From contig NZ_JARUBE010000003.1 in NCBI RefSeq assembly GCF_029626035.1, positions 4,588,001-4,652,000 of the forward strand: a stretch of DNA of 64,000 nt, in the 5' to 3' direction. A model generated the notes under the pieces. That model had not been told where the DNA came from. It did not search any database and saw only the letters and a program-made list of their open reading frames with translations. Numbering within the stretch: position 1 is the stretch's first letter; each line of letters opens with the position of its first letter. Position numbers and translations under genes: made by a program. Below are positions 25,106 to 33,254 of the stretch, piece after piece. This DNA is from Micromonospora sp. WMMD980. GTDB taxonomy: Bacteria > Actinomycetota > Actinomycetes > Mycobacteriales > Micromonosporaceae.

Positions 25106-25945
25106 ATGAGCAAGGCTCTACCACGGCTCGGCGCCGGCCTGGGGTACCGCACGGCGCTGCATCAGGACATCGTCGCCAACGCCGACCGGATCGACTTTCT
25201 CGAAGTCATCTCCGACCAGTATCTGTACGCACCGCCGGAGAAGCTCCTGCGGCTGTTGGAGCTTGGCGACGCGTTCCCACTCATTCCTCACGGGGTCGGC
25301 CTGTCCGTCGGTACGGCGGCACCCCTCGACGGCGAATACCTCGATCGGTTGGCGCAATTCGTTGAAGCGACGCGGGGCCACTGGTTCAGCGACCATCTCA
25401 GCTTCACCAAGACACCCGACGTCGATGTCGAGCAGCTCACCCCCGTGTGGTTCACGGAGGAGAGCCTCGAAGCGGTCTGCCGCAACGTCCGGCAATTGAA
25501 GGCGCGAATTCCGGAACCGCCGTTCCTGCTGGAGAACGTCACCTACTACTTCCCGATCCCGGACAACGACCTCAGCGAGGCTGACTTCATCACGCGGGTG
25601 CTCGAGGAAACCGACACCGGTCTGCTCATCGACGTGAACAACATCTGGATCAACTCAGTAAACCTGGGCTTCGACCCGTACGAGTTCCTGAACTCGATTC
25701 CATTGGAACGGGTTGTGCAGATGCACATCGCCGGCGGGGTCGAGTTGGCCGGCATGCTCGTCGACACCCACAGTAGCGCGGTCAACGAGCAGGTGTGGGC
25801 GCTCGCCGCCCACGTCATGGAACGGGCGCCGGTCAAGGCCATCCTGCTCGAATGGGATTCCGACTGGCCGGAGTTCGCCGAACTGCTGGACCACCTCGAC
25901 CGGGCTCGTGACCTGTTGCCCACCCCGGCGAAAGCCGGGTCATGA
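25106..25945 (+). CDS. DUF692 multinuclear non-heme iron oxidative enzyme (MNIO)
   Basis: A 279-residue TIM-barrel protein of the MbnB/TglH/ChrH group. Family metal-ligand positions are visible: HGVGLSVG, SDHLSF, LLENVTYY, IDVNNIWIN, MHIAGG, DTHSSAV and LLEWDSD. Such enzymes use two or three iron atoms and O2 to modify Cys (oxazolone-thioamide, beta-carbon excision, macrocyclisation) or Asp/Asn in peptides. CAGGAGG lies 6 bp before the ATG. It follows the Cys-rich precursor by 80 bp and overlaps its partner gene by 4 bp. The expected substrates are the precursor's cysteines. Confidence 0.92.
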   Translation: MSKALPRLGAGLGYRTALHQDIVANADRIDFLEVISDQYLYAPPEKLLRLLELGDAFPLIPHGVGLSVGTAAPLDGEYLDRLAQFVEATRGHWFSDHLSFTKTPDVDVEQLTPVWFTEESLEAVCRNVRQLKARIPEPPFLLENVTYYFPIPDNDLSEADFITRVLEETDTGLLIDVNNIWINSVNLGFDPYEFLNSIPLERVVQMHIAGGVELAGMLVDTHSSAVNEQVWALAAHVMERAPVKAILLEWDSDWPEFAELLDHLDRARDLLPTPAKAGS

Positions 25946-26772
25946 GCCTGCTCGACATGCAACGGGCGTTCAGCCGGCTGCTCACCGATCCCCACTTCGA
26001 ACGGGAGTTCTTCGGCGAAGGGGCGGACGCGCCGTCGGAGTACGACCTCACCGAGCGTGAGCTGGACAGCCTGCGTCGGATGGACCGGAAGCGGCTCCGG
26101 CTGCACGCCGGCAACCTGGCTCACGCCCGGCTGGGCCTGGCGCTCAAGTCGGTGCCGCTTTCCGCGCTGGTCCTGCACGGTCAACTCGACCGGCACCTGG
26201 TGCGCTTCTGCCGGGAGTATCCGCCGGTCCCGGCTGCGGAGAGCGCTGTCATCCTGGCCACGACACGGCTGTGCGACTTCGCCGAGCGGCTCTTCGCCGA
26301 CGGGGACCTGCGACCCGCGTACGCCTGGGACCTGCTCCGTTACGAGAAGCACCTACTGGTGCAGGGATTCGGCACCACGTCCTGTCACGCCGCCGCCGAG
26401 TTCGCCCGGCGGCCGGCACCGCCGGAGCTGCTCGGCGACTGCGTCCCGATCACCGGCGCGCACGTGCTCGTCGACCACTTCCGGCATGACCTGCCCAGCC
26501 TGCTGCCCAGGTTGCAGGCTGGCGAGGTGCCCGAGGACGCGCCGCCGCTCGCGGAGCCGATGCGGATGATGTTCGTGAAGCGGCCGTTGAAGGCACTCGT
26601 CCAGACCTGCCGGCTCAACGCCGGGATGGAGTCGGTGTGGCACCTGTGCGACGGCACCCGCACGGTGGACGACATCGCGTCCCGCTACCCCGACCCGCAA
26701 CCGGTCGTGACGGCGCTCCGCGCCCTCAACCGCTTCGGGGCGATCGCCTTCACCACCGAGAGGACGTGTTGA
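25942..26772 (+). CDS. MNIO partner protein with C-terminal PqqD-like domain
   Basis: A 276-residue protein, translationally coupled to the MNIO gene (ATGA overlap). Residues 1-140 are helical and start like DUF2063-type MNIO partners (DMQRAFSRLLTDPHFEREFF). Residues ~205-275 look PqqD-like (RLNAGMESVWHLCDGTRTVDDIA...ALRALNRFGAIAF), closely echoing the C-terminus of the glycosyltransferase. It probably delivers the leader peptide to the iron enzyme. The exact family is not certain. Confidence 0.8.
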   Translation: MSLLDMQRAFSRLLTDPHFEREFFGEGADAPSEYDLTERELDSLRRMDRKRLRLHAGNLAHARLGLALKSVPLSALVLHGQLDRHLVRFCREYPPVPAAESAVILATTRLCDFAERLFADGDLRPAYAWDLLRYEKHLLVQGFGTTSCHAAAEFARRPAPPELLGDCVPITGAHVLVDHFRHDLPSLLPRLQAGEVPEDAPPLAEPMRMMFVKRPLKALVQTCRLNAGMESVWHLCDGTRTVDDIASRYPDPQPVVTALRALNRFGAIAFTTERTC

Positions 26773-26774
26773 GG

Positions 26775-28526
26775 ATGTGCGGCATCACCGGGATCTTCGG
26801 GACGGCCGACCGGTCGGCCCTGACGGCGATGACGGACTCGTTGCGTCACCGCGGCCCCGATGACGAGGGCCGGTACCTCGGGAAGCTCGCGGGCATGGGC
26901 CACCGGCGGCTGAGCATCATCGGGATCGACAACGGTGCCCAACCGATCCGGGGCGACCGACGCGACGTGTACGTGGTGGCCAACTGCGAGATCTACAACT
27001 ACCGGCAGCTCCGCGACGAACTGCGGCGGCGGGGACACCACTTCGGCACGGACTCGGACGCCGAGGTCATCGTGCACCTCTACGAGGAGTACGGAGACCG
27101 TTGCGTCGAACATCTGCAGGGGATGTTCGCGTTCGCGGTCGCCGACGGGGACCGCCTGCTGCTGGCCCGTGACCGCTTCGGTATCAAGCCGCTGCACTAC
27201 GCCGAGGTCGGTGCGGGCCTGCTGTTCGCGTCGGAGGTCAAGGCGCTGCTACAGAGCCGGCTGCTGACCCCGCAGATCGACGAGGAAGCGCTGGCCGACA
27301 CGGCCGTGTTCGGTCATCCCGCCGGCCCCGGCACCCTGCTGCGGGGGGTGGCGAGCTTGCCACCCGGCCACACGCTGAGCGCGGTTCTGGCGGACGACCA
27401 GGTTGTCACCACCGTCACCCGCTACCACACGTTGCCCGAGGCGGAATCCGACCCGATGCCGTTCGCCGATGCCGCCGCCGGCCTGACGGAGCTGCTGCGG
27501 GCCACCGTCCGGTCGCACCTGATGGCCGAGGTGGAGATCGGGATCACTCTCTCCGGCGGCCTCGACTCGACGATCCTCGCGCGGCTCATGCGCGAACTGC
27601 ACGACGGTCCGATCCGCGCCTACACCATCGGGGACCACGCGGACCATCCCGACGTGGTCCAGGCCCGGCGGCTGGCCGCGCGCCTTGGCCTGGATCACCA
27701 TGTGTCGATCCTGACGTTCCAGGATTTCGTCGCGACCATCCCGCGCTACCTCACCGCCGCCGAGCAGCCCGCCGGCCTCGGCGGCATCGCGCTCAACTTC
27801 CTGTGCCGGCGGATCGGCGGCGACGTCAAGGTGTGCCTCAACGGAGAAGGCGCGGACGAGGTTTTCGGCGGCTACGGCGAGTACGTCAACCGGTCTTTCC
27901 GAACCCGGCGGATGGTCGAACGTCTCGCCGCTCTCGATGCGTCGGGTCGTCCGGTCAGCGGGCGGGGGCGGGAATACCTCGATTCGCTCACCGCCGACCA
28001 GCCGTTCCCTCAGTACCTTCGGATGCTGTTCGCGGAGAACATGCGGGAGCAGCTCACCCGGGACCACCTCGAACTCCTGGACGCTTCGTCGATGGCGGCG
28101 AGCCTGGAGATGCGGGTGCCGTTCCTCGACCACCACGTGGTCGAGTTCGCGTTTCGTCAACCGCTGGCATACCGGGTCGACTGGGAGTTGGGCATCACCA
28201 AGCGACTGCTCAAGCAGGCCGTCCTGAGGACCTGGGGCGACGAGGTCGATCTGGTGGGCAGTGTGCTGCGACGCAAGATCGGAGCCCCGACCTCCGTCCT
28301 CGGGCACCGGGAGCGGTTCATCCGCCTTTGCGAACAGGTGTTGCCGGCGGACTACCTCCGCGACGACGAGTACGGCACGTTCTTCGAACAGAAGTCCGAC
28401 CTGCTGGTCTTCAACCTCTACCAGGAGATCTTCGTCCGATGCCGTGGTGTGCTCCCCGACGGGTTCACCATGCTGGACTTCATGGCGCAGCAGGCTCGCC
28501 GGCCGGCCCTGTCCGTGGCCGGCTGA
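26775..28526 (+). CDS. Asparagine synthetase (glutamine-hydrolysing) homologue
   Basis: A 583-residue class-II amidotransferase. The N-terminal nucleophile is Cys2 (MCGITGIFG), with RHRGPDDEG, NCEIYNYRQLR and DSDAEVIVHLYEEYG in the glutaminase domain. The synthetase domain has the PP-loop LSGGLDST and GEGADEVFGGY. Both active sites look intact. It starts 2 bp after the partner gene, in the middle of the RiPP operon. It may amidate an Asp/Glu or the C-terminus of the peptide (the core ends MES), or form an amide in the manner of lasso-peptide cyclases. Housekeeping asparagine synthesis is less likely. Confidence 0.9.
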   Translation: MCGITGIFGTADRSALTAMTDSLRHRGPDDEGRYLGKLAGMGHRRLSIIGIDNGAQPIRGDRRDVYVVANCEIYNYRQLRDELRRRGHHFGTDSDAEVIVHLYEEYGDRCVEHLQGMFAFAVADGDRLLLARDRFGIKPLHYAEVGAGLLFASEVKALLQSRLLTPQIDEEALADTAVFGHPAGPGTLLRGVASLPPGHTLSAVLADDQVVTTVTRYHTLPEAESDPMPFADAAAGLTELLRATVRSHLMAEVEIGITLSGGLDSTILARLMRELHDGPIRAYTIGDHADHPDVVQARRLAARLGLDHHVSILTFQDFVATIPRYLTAAEQPAGLGGIALNFLCRRIGGDVKVCLNGEGADEVFGGYGEYVNRSFRTRRMVERLAALDASGRPVSGRGREYLDSLTADQPFPQYLRMLFAENMREQLTRDHLELLDASSMAASLEMRVPFLDHHVVEFAFRQPLAYRVDWELGITKRLLKQAVLRTWGDEVDLVGSVLRRKIGAPTSVLGHRERFIRLCEQVLPADYLRDDEYGTFFEQKSDLLVFNLYQEIFVRCRGVLPDGFTMLDFMAQQARRPALSVAG

Positions 28527-28537
28527 GTTCGCCCGGC

Positions 28538-30247
28538 ATGCCAACCGACACCGCGCACCAGCGGGACGCCCTGCTCCGCGTCCTGGGCCTGCTCCGACGG
28601 CAGCGGTGGGCGGCGGCAACCGCGGTGGCACTCGGTGTCGTGGTCATCCTGCTGACCAATGCGCTGCCGCTGGTGATCCGGCGCATCATCGATCACGGCC
28701 TGTTGCACGACAGCGACGCCACGACCTCCGGGCTCGCGCTGCTGCTCGGGCTCGCCGCTCTCCGCTGGCTCGGAGACGTGGTACGCCGAGAGGTTAGCGG
28801 CCAGGTCGGGCTGCGCCTGGAGGCGGACCTACGGGCTCGGCTCTTCGGGCACCTGCTCTCGCTGGACGCCGGGTGGCACGGCCGCACGGAGGCCGGGCGG
28901 GTGCTCTCCCTCGTCGGCTCCGACCTGCGAATCGTCCGCGCCTTCGTCTCCTACTCCGCCTTGTTCATCCTCCTCAACACGCTGACCGCAGCCGCCGCCC
29001 TGATCCAGATCTGGCGCCTGTCTTGGCCGGTCGGGGTGGCCGCCACCGCTGTCCTGCCGCTGTTCGGGCTGGTCACCATCGGCTATGGGCGTCGGACGTT
29101 CGCCGCCTCCGCCGGGCTTCAGGAACGGGTGGCCGCCCTCACCACGCACGCCGAGGAGAACGCGGCCGGGATGCGCGTCGTCAAGGGCCTCGGCCGCGAG
29201 AACGAGGAAGTTCAGGCGTTCACTCGCCGGTCGGCCGAGGTCCGTGACCACAACGTGGCCCTGTCCGCGCTCCAGGCCCGTTACCTGCCGTGGACGATCG
29301 GCCTGCCCGAGGTCGGCCTGGTGCTCATCGTGTGGTTCGGCGGCTACCTGACGATCCGGGAATCGCTGACGGTGGGCACACTCGTGGCGCTGAGCACCTA
29401 CATGGCATTGCTGGTGTGGCCGGTCAGCTCCATGGTCGGGCTGTTCGGCTCCGCCCGGCGAGCCGCCGCCAGCGCGGCTCGGGTCTTCGCGGTTCTGGAC
29501 GAGCCCCTGACGGTGGCTGACCGTCCCGGTGCGGTCGACCTGCCCCGAGCGTCAGGTGGCGCCTCCGTCACCTTCGACGACCTCTGCTTCCGGTACCCCG
29601 GCGGGACCTGGCCCGGCCTGCGGCGGATCCGACTGGACGTGGCCGCAGGTGAACACGTGACAATCGAGGGCGTCGGTGGTTCCGGCAAGTCCGCGCTGGC
29701 CGGGCTGCTGGTGCGACTCTGGCTGCCGGACTCCGGCCGCCTGATGGCCGACGGCATCGACGTCGCCGACCTCACGCTCGACTCGGTGCGCGCCGCGGTG
29801 GGTTACGTGCCACAGGACGCCGTCCTGTTCAACGGCACCGTCCGGGAAAACCTCCTCGTCGGTCACCCGACCGCGACCGCGACCCAACTCGACCGGGCCC
29901 TGCGCCTGGCCGCCGCCGACGAGTTGGTGCGGACGTTGCCCAAGGGGTTGCAGACCGTCGTCGGTGACCACGGGCATCTGCTCTCCGGCGGGCAGCGCCA
30001 GCGGTTGGCCCTGGCCCGCGCGGTACTACCGGAACCCCGGGTTCTCGTCCTCGACGACGCACTGACCCAAATCGACACGGAAACCAGACGGCGTGTTCGC
30101 AACCGGCTCGAGGAACTGGCCGGCGCGGTCACCGTCCTGCACCTGACCCGACCCGGCGCTACGGGACAACCCCACGGGCGGGTGGTCACCCTGACTCCCG
30201 ACGGCGCCTTGCGCGAGATCACCGGCGCGGGCGGTGGGCACCGGTGA
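28538..30247 (+). CDS. ABC exporter half-transporter with degenerate Walker B
   Basis: A 569-residue half-transporter. Six membrane helices lie in residues ~20-300, followed by an ABC domain with Walker A GVGGSGKSA, Q-loop VPQDAVLFNG and a canonical LSGGQRQRLALARA signature. Walker B is VLVLDDAL, so the catalytic Glu is Asp, and the switch His region (LHLTRPG) is altered. These changes mark the non-hydrolysing side of a heterodimer. There is no N-terminal C39 peptidase. It forms a pair with the next gene (4-bp overlap), presumably exporting the modified peptide. Confidence 0.9.
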   Translation: MPTDTAHQRDALLRVLGLLRRQRWAAATAVALGVVVILLTNALPLVIRRIIDHGLLHDSDATTSGLALLLGLAALRWLGDVVRREVSGQVGLRLEADLRARLFGHLLSLDAGWHGRTEAGRVLSLVGSDLRIVRAFVSYSALFILLNTLTAAAALIQIWRLSWPVGVAATAVLPLFGLVTIGYGRRTFAASAGLQERVAALTTHAEENAAGMRVVKGLGRENEEVQAFTRRSAEVRDHNVALSALQARYLPWTIGLPEVGLVLIVWFGGYLTIRESLTVGTLVALSTYMALLVWPVSSMVGLFGSARRAAASAARVFAVLDEPLTVADRPGAVDLPRASGGASVTFDDLCFRYPGGTWPGLRRIRLDVAAGEHVTIEGVGGSGKSALAGLLVRLWLPDSGRLMADGIDVADLTLDSVRAAVGYVPQDAVLFNGTVRENLLVGHPTATATQLDRALRLAAADELVRTLPKGLQTVVGDHGHLLSGGQRQRLALARAVLPEPRVLVLDDALTQIDTETRRRVRNRLEELAGAVTVLHLTRPGATGQPHGRVVTLTPDGALREITGAGGGHR

Positions 30248-32064
30248 CCGCGCGACGAGGTCGCGTGATCGCGCTCCTGCGACCGCTGCTCCGGACCTAC
30301 CGGGGGTCGGTTCTGCTCGGCATCGGGGCGGCCATCCTCCAGACCGCTGCCGCGCTCACCATTCCGTACCTGATGAAGGTCGCCATCGACGACGGGATCC
30401 TGGTCGGAAACGTCACGGTGCTGTCCCTCGCGGCGCTGGCCGGCGTCGTGCTGGCCGGCCTGGAGGTGCTCGCGGCCCGTACCCAGATCCGCGCGGTGGC
30501 CCGCGCAGGGCACGGCATGCTCTCCAGCACTCGGGTCGCGCTCTTCGCACACCTGCAACGGCTGCCGATGCAGTACCACGAACACAACCGTCCGGGCCGG
30601 CAGGTCGCCAGCCTGACCGCGGACATCGAGGCGATGAGTGGGTTCCTGACCCAGGGATTCGTCACCCTCTTCGTCAGTACGCTCACCCTCACCGGTACGG
30701 CGGTCGTGCTCTTCCTGCTCGACGCCGGGCTGGCGGTCGCCTGCCTCGTCGTGATGCCGGTGCTGGCACTGGCGACGAGGTGGTTCCGCCGTCGGTCCGC
30801 GGTCGCCTGGCGACAGGTGCGGGAGACCGCGACCGCAGTCACCGTCGAGCTGCAGCAGGCCCTAACCGCCATTGCGGTCATCCAGGCGTTCCGCCACGAG
30901 CGGGCAACACTCGACCGGCTCGCCGCGGCTGACGGCGAGGAGCGGCGGGCCAAAGCCGCCACGGTCCGCACCGCCGGGATCTACTTTCCCACCCTCGACC
31001 TCTGCTCCGCCCTGGCCACCGTCGCCGTCCTCGCCATGGGGGCTCGTTCCGTCTCCGCCGATGGTCTGGAGATCGGCACCCTCACCGCCTTCCTTCTCTA
31101 CCTGCGCGGCTTCTTCAGTCCGATCTACGAGTTGTCCTCCGTGTACGACACCCTCCAGTCGGCCGTGGCGGGGGCCGAACGGGTCATCGACATCCTGGCG
31201 ACACCGGTGACGGTGCCCGAACCGGCGTCGCCGGTGCAACTCCCGGACCCACGCGGCGCGGTCACCCTGTCCGAGGTGACCTTCGGCTACCCCGACCACG
31301 ACGGCCTCAGCGGACCGGATGTGCTGCACGACGTCAACCTGGCCGTCGCCGCGGGCAGCACCGTTGTCATCATCGGCCCCAGCGGAGCCGGCAAGTCCAC
31401 GCTGGTGAAGCTAATGCTGCGCTTCTATGACCCCCAGTGCGGGCGAGTCACCCTGGACGGGGTCGACGTCCGTCGACTAGCCCACTCGGACCTACGTCGC
31501 GCGATCGCCTACGTGCCACAGGAGGGGTATCTGTTCACTGGCTCCATCTCGGACAACATCCGGATGGGCAACCCGACGGCCACCGACGACGAGATCGAGG
31601 CCGCCGCACGCACGCTTGGCGTCTGGTCAGTCCTGTCCACCACACCTGAGGGCCTCGACACACCCGTCGGCGTACGTGGTATGGCTCTGTCCGCGAGCCA
31701 GCGCCAGGTGATCGCGATCCTGCGCGCGTGGATGGCGGACCCGACGGTGTTGATCTGGGACGAGGCGACCAGCAGCCTGGATGTCGAGACCGACCAGAGG
31801 GTTCAGGATGCCACCCGCCTGCTGCGGGCCGGGCGCACCATGATCGTCGTAACCCACGACCTGCTCCGGAGCCTGGACGCCGACTCGGTGGCGCTGGTGC
31901 GGAACGGGCGGGTGGTGGCGTACGGGACGCCTGCGGAACTGCTGGCCACGGAGCGCTGGCTGTCCGAGGGCATCCAGCGGCCGACCCTCGCAGCCCACGG
32001 CCAGCCCACCGCCTATGCCGAGGAACCGGCGCGGACGGTCGGCATAGGGACGGATCCGAGTTGA
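30244..32064 (+). CDS. ABC exporter half-transporter, catalytic partner
   Basis: A 606-residue half-transporter with six membrane helices and an ABC domain. Walker A GPSGAGKST, Q-loop VPQEGYLFTG, Walker B VLIWDEATSSLD with the catalytic Glu, and the switch His in VVTHDLL are intact. Its signature is LSASQRQ instead of LSGGQ. This complements the first half-transporter exactly: one degenerate and one competent ATP site. It is the last gene of the RiPP operon. Confidence 0.9.
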   Translation: MTARRGRVIALLRPLLRTYRGSVLLGIGAAILQTAAALTIPYLMKVAIDDGILVGNVTVLSLAALAGVVLAGLEVLAARTQIRAVARAGHGMLSSTRVALFAHLQRLPMQYHEHNRPGRQVASLTADIEAMSGFLTQGFVTLFVSTLTLTGTAVVLFLLDAGLAVACLVVMPVLALATRWFRRRSAVAWRQVRETATAVTVELQQALTAIAVIQAFRHERATLDRLAAADGEERRAKAATVRTAGIYFPTLDLCSALATVAVLAMGARSVSADGLEIGTLTAFLLYLRGFFSPIYELSSVYDTLQSAVAGAERVIDILATPVTVPEPASPVQLPDPRGAVTLSEVTFGYPDHDGLSGPDVLHDVNLAVAAGSTVVIIGPSGAGKSTLVKLMLRFYDPQCGRVTLDGVDVRRLAHSDLRRAIAYVPQEGYLFTGSISDNIRMGNPTATDDEIEAAARTLGVWSVLSTTPEGLDTPVGVRGMALSASQRQVIAILRAWMADPTVLIWDEATSSLDVETDQRVQDATRLLRAGRTMIVVTHDLLRSLDADSVALVRNGRVVAYGTPAELLATERWLSEGIQRPTLAAHGQPTAYAEEPARTVGIGTDPS

Positions 32065-32307
32065 TCTCCACTGATGTGCACAGCGGATGACACCGCCGCG
32101 AGTGCAGCAAGCCGCCTGGTCAGCGCCTTCACGGTCGACGGTTTCGGCTTCCGCTCGGCGCTCGACGGCGACGCCAGTTCCAGCGCCGATACCGATCACT
32201 CCATTGGCTGAGGGACGTGCCCAGGGCTGCGGACGCGCGCATCGGCGGGAAGAGTGCCAGCCAGCCCTTGACGCTCGACCACTGCGCAACGATGACAAGA
32301 GTCAACA

Positions 32308-32448
32308 ACACACGGTTACCATACGTAGCTCCGCCGGGCTTGCCATCGCTAGTCATACTATAGCGTTGAGCTGCACAAACGTCGTCTAGCGTTGCTCGCT
32401 ACTTGTCACTGGTAGTCAACTCTTGGGAAGGGTTTTCGGGGGGTAAAC
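32308..32448. repeat. Att-like direct repeat, copy B
   Basis: Counterpart of the repeat at 21409-21549, in the same orientation. It keeps the ACACACGGTTACCA core, but the tRNA T-arm sequence that precedes copy A is absent here. The right end abuts the truncated IS5-family transposase. Its position just after the exporter genes makes it the right boundary of the RiPP-bearing segment. Confidence 0.7.
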
Positions 32449-32461
32449 GATCATCGAGCCG

Positions 32462-33235
32462 ATGCTGCCGTCCCCGCAGTGGATGGGCAGACCGGAGAAG
32501 CATCCACGGCGGGCGGTCATCGACGCCATCTTGTACGTGGTGCGCACCGGTTGCGCGTGGCGGTACCTGCCGGTGGACTTCCCGCCGTGGCAGACCGTGT
32601 ACGCGCACTTCGCCCGGTTGAACAGGCGGGGTGTGACCGAGCGGATCCTGACCGAGTTACGCGAGCAGATCCGGGTGGCTCACGGCCGCGAGCCCGAGCC
32701 CACGGCGGGAATCATCGACTCGCAGAGCGTGAGAGGCGCCGACACCGTGCCACGGGACTCCCGCGGCTACGACGCCGGGAAGAAGATCAACGGCCGGAAA
32801 CGGTTCATCGTCACCGACACCCTCGGCTTGCTGGTCACCGTCTGGGTACTCGCGGCGTCATGGCAGGACCGCGACGGCGCCAAAGGCGCCCTGCTCGCCA
32901 CCTACGCGGCCACCCCCATCCGGCACGTCTTCGCCGACTCCGGCTTCGCCGGCCGTCTCGTCGACTGGGCCCGTGACCTGCTGCGCACGACCGTCGAGAT
33001 CGTCCGCAAACCCGCCGACCAACGAGGGTTCGTCGTGCACCCACGCCGCTGGGTCGTGGAGCGGACCCTGGCCTGGCTCACCGCGCACCGCCGCCTGGCC
33101 CGCGACTACGAAACCCACCGCGCGACGTCCGAGGCCATGATCAGATGGGCTGCGCTCGGCGGCATGCTCCGCCGCCTTGCCCGAGGCGAAGCCGCCACCC
33201 GCCAACAACGCCTCACCTTCAACACACCCGACTGA
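32462..33235 (+). pseudogene. IS5-family transposase, 5'-truncated
   Basis: A 257-codon frame covering nearly a whole IS5-type DDE transposase (GCAWRYLPVDFPPWQTVY, GIIDSQSVRGAD, VFADSGFAGRLVDWA, RRWVVERTLAWL...RRLARDYE). Relatives start ~15-20 codons earlier. Here the sequence before IIEPMLPS changes into the att-like repeat and meets a TAA. The right terminal repeat (AATGTGAAACGCGCTC, 33240-33255) is present and the left end is lost, so the element cannot move by itself. Confidence 0.85.
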
Positions 33236-33254
33236 CAGCAATGTGAAACGCGCT

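Noticed and set aside
27803..28537. Upstream extension of the first ABC half-transporter
   Set aside because: The frame is open through the asparagine-synthetase gene, but that part is out-of-frame composition. The family N-terminus begins near 28538.
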